From the NCBI GenBank assembly GCA_046728155.1, contig JBKPDY010000127.1:1-33833 (forward strand): 33,833 nt of DNA, in the 5' to 3' direction. Source of the DNA: CAWDLX01 sp046728155 (GTDB taxonomy: Bacteria > Actinomycetota > Actinomycetes > Mycobacteriales > Micromonosporaceae). Positions 7,255 through 14,947 of the stretch are shown piece after piece (within the stretch, counting starts at the first letter, position 1; the number at the start of each line of letters is the position of its first letter). A program made the translations under genes and the position numbers. The notes under the pieces are model-generated. The model saw only the letters and a program-made list of their open reading frames with translations. It searched no databases and was not told the DNA's origin.

Positions 7255-7734
7255 TTACAACCGCTCCTGTTCCCGGTGCAGGTGCTGCAACACCTTGATG
7301 AACGTTGACCATCGGCGCGGGCCGACCTCGGCCCGCCAGCGTTCCTCGATGTCGGCGAACCCCCGGTTGATCTGGTCCTGAGCCTTTTCCCCGGCCGAGG
7401 TAGGCGCAACGACTCGGGCCCGCCGGTCGGTCGGGTCGACGCTGACCTCGACGTAGCCTGCTCCCTCGAGCGCGGCGACGAACTCGCCGAGCGACTGCTT
7501 GGTCATGCCGACCCGGCTGGCCAGAGCGGTCGGGCGCATGCCGTCGCGGGGGATGAGGCTGAGCACGCGCAGGTGGGATCCACGAAGGCCGAGGCTCGCC
7601 GCGCCGGTCTGCGCCAGCATCGATCGGCGCCCGATGTCGAGGGCAGCGGCCAGCAGGCCGAACGCGTTCTCGGTCCGGAAGACGGTGCGGGGCGCGGATA
7701 CGCCGGCGGTCACTGAATCTTTGACAGAACTCAT
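7255..7734 (-). CDS. MarR-family transcriptional regulator
   Basis: 159-residue winged-helix repressor. The DNA-binding domain is clear: HLRVLSLIPRDGMRPTALASRVGMTKQSLGEFVAALEGAGYV-type helices at about 54-95, then the wing with DPTDRRARVV (99-108), where the D-x-x-D-R-R motif is the MarR signature. Flanking helices form the dimer interface. MarR proteins bind palindromes in their own promoters and release DNA on binding phenolics, antibiotics or oxidants. A candidate operator lies directly upstream (7742-7781). The start at 7734 has a weak AAGG 7 bases before it. Likely target genes are itself and the three genes downstream. Confidence 0.92.
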   Translation of the reverse strand: MSSVKDSVTAGVSAPRTVFRTENAFGLLAAALDIGRRSMLAQTGAASLGLRGSHLRVLSLIPRDGMRPTALASRVGMTKQSLGEFVAALEGAGYVEVSVDPTDRRARVVAPTSAGEKAQDQINRGFADIEERWRAEVGPRRWSTFIKVLQHLHREQERL

Positions 7735-7741
7735 CAGGTTG

Positions 7742-7781
7742 CCTTACTATCACCAGGTCGTCAGGTAGGCTTACCTTACTA
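7742..7781. promoter_or_regulatory. candidate MarR operator
   Basis: The region just upstream of marR holds an imperfect palindrome GGTAGGCTTACC (7764-7775; 10 of 12 positions symmetric). It also holds a direct repeat CCTTACTA at 7742-7749 and 7774-7781, 32 bp (three helical turns) apart. Position and symmetry fit an autoregulatory MarR site; binding is inferred. Confidence 0.5.
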
Positions 7782-7811
7782 CCGGTTAGGGTCTGGACCG
7801 GGACGTTCGGT

Positions 7812-8927
7812 GTGACGCCGTCCTACTTCGGTGCCATGGACACGGATCTGAACAACGTCGGAGCCGGACGCGAGACCCTCGGCGACGAGGACGCGGATGT
7901 CGAGTTCACCTCGGCCGGCACACTGCTGCTCGCCGATCTCGACCTGATCCTCAACAAGAACCAGAATTCATTCCAACTCGGTGTCAACGTGACCCGATGC
8001 CCCAAGGGCAGTAGTGCCCCGTCCGGATGTACCCACATCTTCCTCGACACGGCCGGGGCGGACCGCGAGTGGATCACAACTGCCGGTACGACCGCCTGGG
8101 TCGCCTACCACGACTCCGGAAACAGCACTCTCATCCGCGTCAAGCGATCGACCGACGACGGGCAGACGTGGCAGCCGGTCGGTTCACCGATTCCTGGCCA
8201 AGGCCCCGCAACCGGTGATGCCACATTCAACAACTCGATCGGGCCCATCGTCGCCGACCCGGGCACCGGGACGCTCTACGAGTCCTACGCAGCCGGCGAA
8301 CCGCAGACCAAAGCGACCAGCGCCAACTACAACAACATCTATGTGTCCCGCTCAACCGACGGCGGCAGGCACTGGACGTCAACCCGGGTCTTCCACACCG
8401 AGCCGTTCACACGGCTGAACAACTTCTGGCCGTCGCTCGCGGTGGATCCGACGACGCACACTCTCTACACCGCGTGGACCGACCAGCACGGTGTCTCCGT
8501 GTCGTCCTCCACCGACGGTGGCGTCTCCTGGTCGGCCGCCATGACGGTGTCAACCGCGACCACAACGGTCATGCCGTGGGTGGCCGCTCGCGGCGGCAAG
8601 GTGGACGTTGTCTACTACGGCTCGTCAGCGGCGTCGACCGACGATCCAACGGCGGTGTGGAATACGTACGACTCGCAGTTCCTCAACGGCGCCTGGACAG
8701 TCAAGACGGTGAGCAACTCGCCGAACCGAATCGGCCGGATCTGCCTCGAGGGCTCCGGATGTGTCAACAACACCGACCGTGAACTGCTCGATCTGTTCGA
8801 AGTGGCGGAGAACCCGCTGACCGGTAAGGCGGCCGTCATCTACACAGACGCCACGATCGACACCTACACGAATCCAACCGGCGTTACGAAAGAACTGCCG
8901 GAGATCGTGCTGGCGTTCGAGAACTGA
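7812..8927 (+). pseudogene. N-terminally truncated sialidase-like (BNR/Asp-box) propeller protein
   Basis: The frame encodes a beta-propeller with three Asp-box motifs S-x-D-x-G-x-T/H/S-W (STDDGQTW about residue 114, STDGGRHW about 187, STDGGVSW about 236), as in exo-alpha-sialidase-like extracellular proteins. Relatives are exported and begin with a signal peptide and earlier blades. Here the frame opens only after a stop at 7722-7724, there is no signal peptide, and the first possible start is GTG at 7812 with at best a weak GGGA before it. The 5' part is therefore missing, and the remainder sits directly beside the marR promoter. The rest of the frame is clean over 371 codons, so the truncation may be recent. 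It could still be expressed from the marR side, but it would stay in the cytoplasm. Confidence 0.6.
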
Positions 8928-8937
8928 TACGACGCGT

Positions 8938-8966
8938 GGTCGAGTGGCCGACTGTGCCACTCGACC
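8938..8966. terminator. strong hairpin between convergent genes
   Basis: Perfect 11-bp stem GGTCGAGTGGC/GCCACTCGACC with a 7-base loop (CGACTGT). It lies 10 bases after the stop of the propeller gene and 45 bases beyond the stop of the convergent 2H phosphoesterase gene. No T-run is present; it is a typical actinobacterial stem-only terminator that could serve both directions. Confidence 0.75.
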
Positions 8967-9010
8967 TCCACACCTCTGGTGGCCCTCGCATCAGCGGCGG
9001 CGCGGCACGA

Positions 9011-9526
9011 TCACGCGAGTACGTAACGGATTCCTCGCGCGTGGTCGGCAACCGCGGCACCGACCAGCGTGGCGTCGATCGGCACGACTTCCAGGCACCG
9101 CCGGACCGCGGTACCTAGAAGTGAGTTGGGCACCCGCATGGACAGCGTCGTGTGCGGCACCCATTGCCCGGGGCTGTACTGCTCCCACAGATCCAGACCG
9201 GCCGCGCTCAGCCGCGCGTACACCTCGGCCTGGTGATCCAGCAGTGCGGACGACACCGCTGGGCCGAGCCATAGCACCCGGCCAATGAACTGACCGACGA
9301 ACTGGAACGTCAGCGGCACCGGGGGGACGATGGTCATTCCCGCCAGCGCGTCGGCGACCAGCTCCGGTTCGAGACGGTCGGCGACGACGAGGGAGACATG
9401 CGGCCGGTGCAGTCCTTGCATCAGCGCCGCGACGCTCGTTACCCCTTCCGCGCCCAAGGCGGACCACAGGCTTCGGATGCGCCGCGACGCATCCTGGTCC
9501 AGGTATAACTCGAGCGCGGCGACCAC
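9011..9526 (-). CDS. 2'-5' RNA ligase / 2H phosphoesterase family protein
   Basis: 171-residue member of the 2H superfamily. The two H-x-S/T-x motifs that define the active site are present: RPHVSLVVA (about residue 43) and VPHTTLSM (about 128). Members act on 2',3'-cyclic or 2'-5' RNA ends, ADP-ribose cyclic phosphate or related small nucleotides; the native substrate here cannot be told. The start is GTG at 9526, with only a weak AGG nearby. It lies 21 bases downstream of a small membrane protein on the same strand and is probably cotranscribed with it, under the divergent TetR control region. Confidence 0.85.
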   Translation of the reverse strand: MVAALELYLDQDASRRIRSLWSALGAEGVTSVAALMQGLHRPHVSLVVADRLEPELVADALAGMTIVPPVPLTFQFVGQFIGRVLWLGPAVSSALLDHQAEVYARLSAAGLDLWEQYSPGQWVPHTTLSMRVPNSLLGTAVRRCLEVVPIDATLVGAAVADHARGIRYVLA

Positions 9527-9547
9527 GCGCCTACCCTACCGACGGGG

Positions 9548-9982
9548 CTAGGCACCATCGCTAACAGCTACGTCGTCGGCCGGGAGGTGCCCGTACCGCG
9601 CCGTCGTCACCTGGACGACGGCGAGTCCAACCAGGGCGAGGCCGGTGGCGGTCACAAGCGCTCTGACCGCGGCTCCGGCGTTCACCGTGAACGCGTACCA
9701 GACTGCCGCGAGACCTGTCACGGCGTTGGCGGCAGCGAGTCTGATCAGCAATCGGGGCACCAATCGGCGAGACAGTAACCACAGGACAATCGCCACTGCT
9801 CCCAGGCCCAGCGCCAAACCGGCAAGCTCAGCCGACTTGAGGTACGTCGGCAGCCGCCACGCGCCGTCGCGAGGGCTCCGAAGCGCCAGTACGACGAGGA
9901 GTCCACCCAGAGTTGCCTCGAAGACGGCATCGATGCGCACGATCAGCTGGGCAGTTACCTGAGGGGGCCAGGATGACATCAT
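9548..9982 (-). CDS. four-helix membrane protein divergent from TetR
   Basis: 144-residue integral membrane protein with four hydrophobic segments (about 20-34, 50-70, 80-100, 107-126) and short polar ends. I cannot name a family. GAGGAGG lies 5 bases before the ATG at 9982; a second ATG follows immediately. It is divergent from a TetR regulator across a 100-bp region holding two 14-bp palindromes, so it is the likely main target of that repressor. Small proteins in this position are often efflux or membrane-stress proteins, but nothing in the sequence shows transport. Confidence 0.75.
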   Translation of the reverse strand: MMSSWPPQVTAQLIVRIDAVFEATLGGLLVVLALRSPRDGAWRLPTYLKSAELAGLALGLGAVAIVLWLLSRRLVPRLLIRLAAANAVTGLAAVWYAFTVNAGAAVRALVTATGLALVGLAVVQVTTARYGHLPADDVAVSDGA

Positions 9983-10005
9983 GTGATCCTCCTCGATGGA
10001 TCGTC

Positions 10006-10051
10006 GTAGCGGTCGCTACATTCTCGTGGTGCTTAGTGTAGCGACCGCTAC
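10006..10051. promoter_or_regulatory. twin TetR operators
   Basis: Two 14-bp palindromes: GTAGCGGTCGCTAC (10006-10019) and GTAGCGACCGCTAC (10038-10051). Each has perfect 6-bp arms, and the second is the exact reverse complement of the first. Centres are 32 bp apart, three helical turns, so two dimers could bind the same face. They sit between the divergent membrane-protein and TetR genes. Confidence 0.85.
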
Positions 10052-10082
10052 GCCATTGTCCAGCGAATGCTAGGTTCAGATC

Positions 10083-10712
10083 ATGGGCCTCGATCTGGCA
10101 CCGTCGTTGCGACGTCGCGAAGACCTCACCGCAGCGTCTCTGGACTATGTACTCCGCAACGGGCTCCTGGGCCTGTCGCTTCGCCCGCTGGCAGCAAGCC
10201 TCGGCACCAGCGACCGCATGCTGATCTATCACTTCGGTAGCAAGTCGCGCCTCATCGCCGATGTTCTGGAACTGGCGAACCAGCGCCTGTCCAACAGTGT
10301 CGCCGCGGCCTCCGGTACCGGAGCGTCGCCCCGCTCGCCACAGCAGGTCGTCGAGCGCGCCTGGCGGCTGATGACCTCGCCCGAGTCCGACGCGATCGCG
10401 CGGATCTACCTGGAATTATGCGCCCTGTCTGTCCGTGAGCCCGTCACCTGGGGTGCGGCGCATCGCCGGCTACGCGAACCGTGGCTGCGCCAGCTCGAGC
10501 AGAGCCTTGTCGATCTACGCATGCCAAGCGAGCGCGCCGCCGTCCTCGCGACAGTCGTCCTCGATGCGATTGACGGATTGATCCTCGACCGACTGATCAC
10601 TGGCGAGTCGGCGCGGGTCGATGCCGCGGCGCGGGCGTTCGGTGACCTCCTCGCCGGTCGAGCGGCTCCACGATCCAGGCAGCCCGCGGCCCGCCGACGT
10701 TCGACCCGATGA
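10083..10712 (+). CDS. TetR-family transcriptional regulator
   Basis: 209-residue TetR-type repressor. The N-terminal helix-turn-helix is recognisable at about 14-60: SLDYVLRNGLLGLSLRPLAA, then SLGTSDRMLIYHFGSKSRLIADVL, where YHFGSK is the usual Y-x-F-x-S/N-K signature of helix 4. The ligand-binding domain (70-190) is all helical, with the conserved late R-A-A-V-L-A-T-V-V-L-D-A-I-D-G block. The C-terminal tail is Arg-rich. The ATG at 10083 has only a weak AGG 9 bases upstream. Twin palindromes upstream indicate self-control and control of the divergent membrane protein. The ligand cannot be predicted. Confidence 0.93.
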   Translation: MGLDLAPSLRRREDLTAASLDYVLRNGLLGLSLRPLAASLGTSDRMLIYHFGSKSRLIADVLELANQRLSNSVAAASGTGASPRSPQQVVERAWRLMTSPESDAIARIYLELCALSVREPVTWGAAHRRLREPWLRQLEQSLVDLRMPSERAAVLATVVLDAIDGLILDRLITGESARVDAAARAFGDLLAGRAAPRSRQPAARRRSTR

Positions 10713-10866
10713 CCCTGCGTGTCGGTGAGCCGCCGGAGCAACCGCGACAGCTCACTCAGCGGCAGCCTGGAATCGAGCGTACGTAGGAACCTCCGTCACA
10801 GTCGCCCGAACTCGACCGCGTCCATGCTGTCGCGACCCCGTCCATCGGCATAGCGTCCTGGTTCGA

Positions 10867-11694
10867 TCAGCCGCTGACGTCCCGCCGGGCCGTCAGCCCC
10901 AGGCTTGCGATCACGAACACCGCCAGGTAGCCGATGAGCAGCACTGTCGCGGTCGTGCCACCCAGGATGGTCGTCACACCTGGGGTTCCGTTCGGGTCGC
11001 TCTGCGGAGCCGCCCCGAGCGCTCCGGCGAGTGACCCTGCCGCCGTACCAGGCAGGACGTCGGTAACGGTCTTGAGCGGACCGAGCAAGGTAGCGACCCC
11101 GCGGAGAAGGTTCTCGACCACCAGGGACCAGACCAGTCCGAGTCCTACCGCCAGCGCGGGCCCCCGGGCCAGCGTGCCCAGCAGGAGACCAGCGGTTGTC
11201 CACATGAGACCGATCAACAGCGCCGACCCGTACCCCTGTGCCAGCAGCGTCAGGCTGGGCCAGGTCGCGGGTTGACCCGTCGCCGCCGCGACGACGAATG
11301 ACGCGCCGAGGTCAACGCCGAGCGTGATGGTGACGAGAACGGCGACGACGAGTGCGACGGTGATGAATGTGCCGCCGAGCGCGGTCGTGCGGCGCGGTCC
11401 GGTAGTGAACACGGTCTTCCAGGTACCCCAGCCGTAGCCGCTGCCGACGGTCAGCGCGCCGAGAATCATCAGCAGCGCGCCGCCGAACATCGGCATCCCC
11501 TGCACGAGAGTGATCGGTGCGGCCGTCGGCACGATCTGATCCAGGAGTGCCTTTCCGGATGCGCTGTTGCGGTACGTCAGATAGGGGAAGAGGTAGCCGA
11601 ACGACAGGTTGAGCACGACCCATGTACCGCAGAGCACCCACAACGCGGGCCACCGCCTCAGGCGCCGTACCTCGGCCAGTATCGAGTGCGTCAT
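10867..11694 (-). CDS. ABC-2 type transporter permease
   Basis: 275-residue ABC-2-like permease with about six transmembrane segments (near 18-38, 62-84, 105-128, 148-168, 176-196, 246-268). The N-terminal LAEVRRLRRWPALWVL resembles the cytoplasmic start of ABC-2/DrrB-like permeases, and GWGTWKTVFTTGPRR follows helix 2 as in NatB/bacitracin-type exporters. The start ATG overlaps the ATPase stop (ATGA at 11691-11694), so the two subunits are coupled and would assemble as a dimer of each. It exports an unknown compound; its divergence from a two-component system points to drug, peptide or envelope-stress export. Confidence 0.9.
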   Translation of the reverse strand: MTHSILAEVRRLRRWPALWVLCGTWVVLNLSFGYLFPYLTYRNSASGKALLDQIVPTAAPITLVQGMPMFGGALLMILGALTVGSGYGWGTWKTVFTTGPRRTTALGGTFITVALVVAVLVTITLGVDLGASFVVAAATGQPATWPSLTLLAQGYGSALLIGLMWTTAGLLLGTLARGPALAVGLGLVWSLVVENLLRGVATLLGPLKTVTDVLPGTAAGSLAGALGAAPQSDPNGTPGVTTILGGTTATVLLIGYLAVFVIASLGLTARRDVSG

Positions 11695-12605
11695 GATGAA
11701 ACCTCCGTAGGAACAGCTGAACCGGTCAAGGCGAAGAAGGCGTCTTCGAGGGATCGCTCCTGCGGGCGTATCTCGTGCACCTCGATGTCGGCGTGCACCA
11801 TCGCGCGAACCAGTTCGGCCGCGCGATCGGCCCGGGTGTCCAGATGGAGGACACCGTCCACAGTCGACACCCGCGCCGCGCCGACCATGCGCGCGGCGAC
11901 GGCGGCGGCCGCCGGAATCGGCTCGGCCCGGACCATGAGACTGGCGCCTCCTCGTAAGTCGGTTACCGAGCTCTCGATCCGCAGCCGTCCGGCGGAGATC
12001 ACGCCGACCCGGTCGCAGATCTGCTCGACCTCGCCGAGCAGGTGGCTGGAGAGCACGACGGTCTGGCCGTTACCGGCCAACGACCGGATCAGGTCCCGCA
12101 TGTCCGCCATCCCGGCCGGGTCGAGCCCGTTCGTCGGCTCGTCGAGGATCAGCAACTCGGGCCGTCCGAGCAACGCGGCGGCCACCCCGAGGCGCTGCTT
12201 CATTCCCAGCGAGTACGACCGGTACCGGTCGTCGGCCCGGTCGCTGAGGTCGACCTGTTCGAGCGCGGCCGCCACGGCGACGTCGTCGAGACAGGCGTAC
12301 CGAGCGAGCACCCGCAGGTTCTCCCGACCCGAGAGGTACGGGTAGAAGCCGGGACCCTCGATCAGTGACCCGATGTGTCGCAGACCCGCCGGTGACCCTG
12401 GCGCATGGCCGAGCACGCTGGCCTCACCACTGGTGGGCCGCACGAGTCCCACCAACATGCGAAGAGTGGTCGTCTTACCGGCGCCGTTGGGTCCGAGGAA
12501 ACCGTAGATCTCCCCTCGGCGCACCGTCAGGTCCACCGCATCGACCGCGGTGCGCTCGCCGTAGCGTTTCGTCAGCTGATGTGTCACGACAATGTGTTCC
12601 GTCAT
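11691..12605 (-). CDS. ABC transporter ATP-binding subunit (drug/bacitracin exporter type)
   Basis: 304-residue ATPase. Walker A GPNGAGKT (38-45), Q-loop region following LVGLVRPTSG, signature YSLGMKQRLG (131-140; the LSGGQ equivalent with M-K-Q-R, typical of DrrA/BcrA exporters), Walker B LLILDEP (151-157) and the H-loop SSH (186-188) are all intact. The C-terminal 90 residues form the extra domain common in this subfamily. The ATG at 12605 starts the usual MTEHIVVTHQLTKRYG; a GTG at 12614 in the same frame has a better spaced GGAG (9 bases) and could be the real start, adding three residues. Coupled to the permease downstream. Confidence 0.95.
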   Translation of the reverse strand: MTEHIVVTHQLTKRYGERTAVDAVDLTVRRGEIYGFLGPNGAGKTTTLRMLVGLVRPTSGEASVLGHAPGSPAGLRHIGSLIEGPGFYPYLSGRENLRVLARYACLDDVAVAAALEQVDLSDRADDRYRSYSLGMKQRLGVAAALLGRPELLILDEPTNGLDPAGMADMRDLIRSLAGNGQTVVLSSHLLGEVEQICDRVGVISAGRLRIESSVTDLRGGASLMVRAEPIPAAAAVAARMVGAARVSTVDGVLHLDTRADRAAELVRAMVHADIEVHEIRPQERSLEDAFFALTGSAVPTEVSS

Positions 12606-12673
12606 GCCATCCACGATGGGCCGCTCCAGCCTCGCGGTCGTCGGTGTGTGGGCGGCTCCGCTGGTACGCAACC

Positions 12674-12694
12674 GGGCGTACGACACGTACGTCC
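12674..12694. promoter_or_regulatory. 21-bp palindrome between ABC exporter and two-component system
   Basis: The palindrome GGGCGTACG-ACA-CGTACGTCC has arms GGnCGTACG and CGTACGnCC matching at 8 of 9 positions each side. It lies 60-80 bp from both divergent starts. It is the natural candidate binding site for the NarL-type regulator encoded downstream, coordinating both operons. A TATTGT (12726-12731) 7 bases before the kinase ATG could be the -10 of a leaderless transcript. Confidence 0.7.
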
Positions 12695-12738
12695 AGATGC
12701 TGACGGCGCCGGGCCCGGCTGAGCCTATTGTCGAAACC

Positions 12739-13884
12739 ATGGTCCGGAGCCCACGGTTGGGACGGGTGCCATGGGGCGACCTCGTGCTGGCGACCGTCCT
12801 CCTGGTCGCCGGCGCGTTCGGCACCGGGCCGGCGTCGGCGAAACAACACACGGCGGCCGGACCGCTCGCGTACGCGCTCATAGGCGTGGCGTGCCTGGCG
12901 ATCGCGGTGTGGCGCGTCCGTCCCCTGTGGACGTTCGTGATCACCGGAGGCGCGACGCTGCTCTACCTGCTCCTGGGGTACGCGTACGGGCCGATTCTGT
13001 TCGCGACCGCCGTGGCCGTCTTCGGGTTCACATCCCGCAGCCCGTTGCGTCGCACGCTCATCGCGATGGGGACACTCCTGCTCGCCAGCGCCGCCGTCAT
13101 CGGTATCGGTGTCGCCGCCGGGACACGCGGTTGGACCGAGTTCATCAGCATGTCGGCCTGGCTGGTGATTCCGGCCGCCGTCGGAATCGCGGTCAAGGTC
13201 CGCCGTGACGCCATGGTCGATGTACGGGCGGCGCAGGCCCGGCGGGCGGTCTCCGAGGAGCGACTGCAACTGGCTCAGGAGGTTCATGATGTCGCCGGCC
13301 ACGGCTTCTCGGTGATCGCGATGCAGGCGGGTGTCGCGCTGCGGGTACTCGATCGGGACCTGGCTGCGGCGCGGGCCGCGCTCGAAGGGATCCGGGCGAC
13401 CAGCCGCGACGCATTGGCCAGCCTTCGCGCCGAGATCGAAGCGCTGCAACAGGGAGCGGCCGGACCGCTGCGCCCCGATCTCGGACTCGCCGATCTGCCG
13501 GCGCTCGCGGGCCGGATCCGCTCCAGCGGTCTGCCGGTGACGGTCGAGGGCGGCCCGCCCGAAGAGCTGCCCGCCGTGGTCGACCGGGCCGCGTACCGGA
13601 TCGTGCAGGAGTCCCTGACCAACGTGCTACGACACGCCGGCGCCGACGCCACGGCACGGGTGAAGATCCGGCAGGAGGCCAGCACCCTCGTCATCGAGGT
13701 CACCGACACCGGGCGGGGCACCACCGAAACGGTCCGATCCGGGGGGAGAGGCCTGGACGGTATGCGCTCGCGAGCGGCGGCTCTCGGCGGCACGTTCGCA
13801 GCGGGGCCGAGTCCGGCCGGTGGCTTCGCGATCCACGCCCGTCTGCCGCTGGCGGGTCACACCACAGTGGAGGGTGAGCTGTGA
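12739..13884 (+). CDS. sensor histidine kinase, NarL/DesK-type (HisKA_3)
   Basis: 381-residue kinase. Five or six transmembrane helices (about 12-30, 44-60, 64-82, 84-98, 108-127, 138-153) form a membrane sensor with hardly any extracellular domain, typical of intramembrane-sensing kinases linked to ABC exporters. The HisKA_3 dimerisation helix holds the phosphoacceptor His183 in EVHDVAGHG. The HATPase domain has the N-box ESLTNVLRHA (291-300), G1 DTGRG (323-327) and G2 GRGLDGMRSR (336-345). The ATG at 12739 is preceded by no Shine-Dalgarno but by a plausible -10, so the transcript may be leaderless; the frame is open further upstream across the palindrome. Its stop overlaps the response regulator start (GTGA). 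Confidence 0.93.
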   Translation: MVRSPRLGRVPWGDLVLATVLLVAGAFGTGPASAKQHTAAGPLAYALIGVACLAIAVWRVRPLWTFVITGGATLLYLLLGYAYGPILFATAVAVFGFTSRSPLRRTLIAMGTLLLASAAVIGIGVAAGTRGWTEFISMSAWLVIPAAVGIAVKVRRDAMVDVRAAQARRAVSEERLQLAQEVHDVAGHGFSVIAMQAGVALRVLDRDLAAARAALEGIRATSRDALASLRAEIEALQQGAAGPLRPDLGLADLPALAGRIRSSGLPVTVEGGPPEELPAVVDRAAYRIVQESLTNVLRHAGADATARVKIRQEASTLVIEVTDTGRGTTETVRSGGRGLDGMRSRAAALGGTFAAGPSPAGGFAIHARLPLAGHTTVEGEL

Positions 13885-14534
13885 TCCGAGTCGTGGTCGT
13901 CGATGATCAGGCTCTGGTACGGATGGGCCTGCGCACGCTGATAGCCGGCGAGTCCGATGTGGAACTGGTCGGGGAAGCCTCCGACGGCCGGGAAGGTCTC
14001 GCCGTCATTGCCGCGACGGTCCCCGATGTCGCCCTCATGGACATCCGCATGCCCACAATGGACGGTCTGGCCGCCCTGAGTGCGATCGCGGGTGATCCAG
14101 CACTATCCGACGTGAGGGTGGTGATGCTGACGACGTTCGAGCTCGACGACTATGTATTCGCCGCGCTCCGAGCCGGCGCGAGCGGCTTCGTTCTCAAGGA
14201 CGCCGAGCCCGAGGATCTCCTGCGCGCCGTACGAGTGGTGGCCGCCGGCGGCTCACTGCTCTCTCCGTCGGTGACCCGACGGGTCATTGACCACTTCGCC
14301 GGCCCGGCCGCCGCGGCGCCGACGCCACATCCGCGGCTCGATCAGCTCACCGATCGGGAACGCGAGATCGTGGCCTGGGTCGCCACGGGTCGCTCTAATG
14401 ACGAGATCGCGGCCGAGCTTGTGGTGAGCCCGGCCACGGTACGCACCCACGTCAGTCGAGCCATGATGAAGCTGGGTGCCCGCGACCGTGCTCAGCTCGT
14501 CGTCTTCGGCGTGCAGTCCGGACTCACCCGCTAG
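13881..14534 (+). CDS. response regulator, NarL/LuxR type
   Basis: 217-residue regulator, partner of the kinase just upstream. The receiver domain has the acidic pair Asp8-Asp9, phosphoacceptor Asp54 in LMDIRMP, Thr84-85 and Lys106 in FVLKDAEP. The C-terminal LuxR helix-turn-helix starts at LTDREREIVAWVATGRSNDE and includes SPATVRTHVSRAMMKLGARD (183-202). GTG at 13881 overlaps the kinase stop. It presumably binds the 21-bp palindrome upstream of the kinase and switches on the ABC exporter and its own operon. It is followed 25 bases later by the PIN remnant, which is not part of the system. Confidence 0.95.
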   Translation: MIRVVVVDDQALVRMGLRTLIAGESDVELVGEASDGREGLAVIAATVPDVALMDIRMPTMDGLAALSAIAGDPALSDVRVVMLTTFELDDYVFAALRAGASGFVLKDAEPEDLLRAVRVVAAGGSLLSPSVTRRVIDHFAGPAAAAPTPHPRLDQLTDREREIVAWVATGRSNDEIAAELVVSPATVRTHVSRAMMKLGARDRAQLVVFGVQSGLTR

Positions 14535-14559
14535 GCCGACGCTCCGATCGGGCCGCGCC

Positions 14560-14937
14560 GTGGCGGCAATCGTTGCCTGGCTACTCAACGAGCGCGGGGC
14601 CGGGACCGTTGGTCGCTTACTACAGTTCGCGGTACTGCCCGCGCCGAACGTGACAGAGTCGATCAGGACGGCGCGAACCCAGGGCCACCGCATGACCAGC
14701 GACCAACTGTTCTCCCGGTTGGAAGCATCATGCGCCGCGGTGGAACCGTTTTGCGACGTTGACGCACCGCGTGCGGCTGAATTGCTGCTGTTTGCCGACC
14801 GACACACTGACGACAAATTGTCGCTCGGTGACGCACTTTGCATAGCCGTGGCCGAGCGCCTGCAATTGCCTCTGGTCGGCGACGACGGGCTCTGGACCCA
14901 GCTACCCCTGGAAGTCGACTTTCACCAATTCCGGTAG
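14560..14937 (+). pseudogene. PIN-domain (VapC-like) toxin lacking its first catalytic Asp
   Basis: The frame from GTG 14560 reads like a VapC RNase: AAIVAWLLNERGAGTV, then VLPAPNVTESIRTARTQGH with acidic Glu34, then DDKLSLGDALCIAVAERLQL with Asp91, then LVGDDGLW with Asp108/109. In VapC proteins the chain starts with a short strand and an Asp in D-x-S-A immediately before the AIVAWLL helix. Here that Asp position is Ala and no frame upstream supplies it, because the response regulator gene ends 25 bases before. There is no antitoxin gene upstream and no clear ribosome-binding site. It is therefore a 5'-deleted toxin, probably inactive as an RNase. It runs into the stop of the neighbouring toxin-antitoxin pair. 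Confidence 0.75.
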
Positions 14938-14947
14938 CCCGGGGCTA
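14935..14947. terminator. short hairpin holding both convergent stop codons
   Basis: TAGCC-CGG-GGCTA forms a 5-bp stem. The TAG at 14935-14937 ends the PIN frame, and the CTA at 14945-14947 is the stop of the opposing toxin gene. It is short, so a terminator role is tentative. Confidence 0.35.

Noticed and set aside
10713..10866. Short gene-like stretch (SRLPLSELSRLLRRL) on the minus strand after the TetR gene
   Set aside because: It is open only by overlap with the TetR gene end and matches no family I can name.
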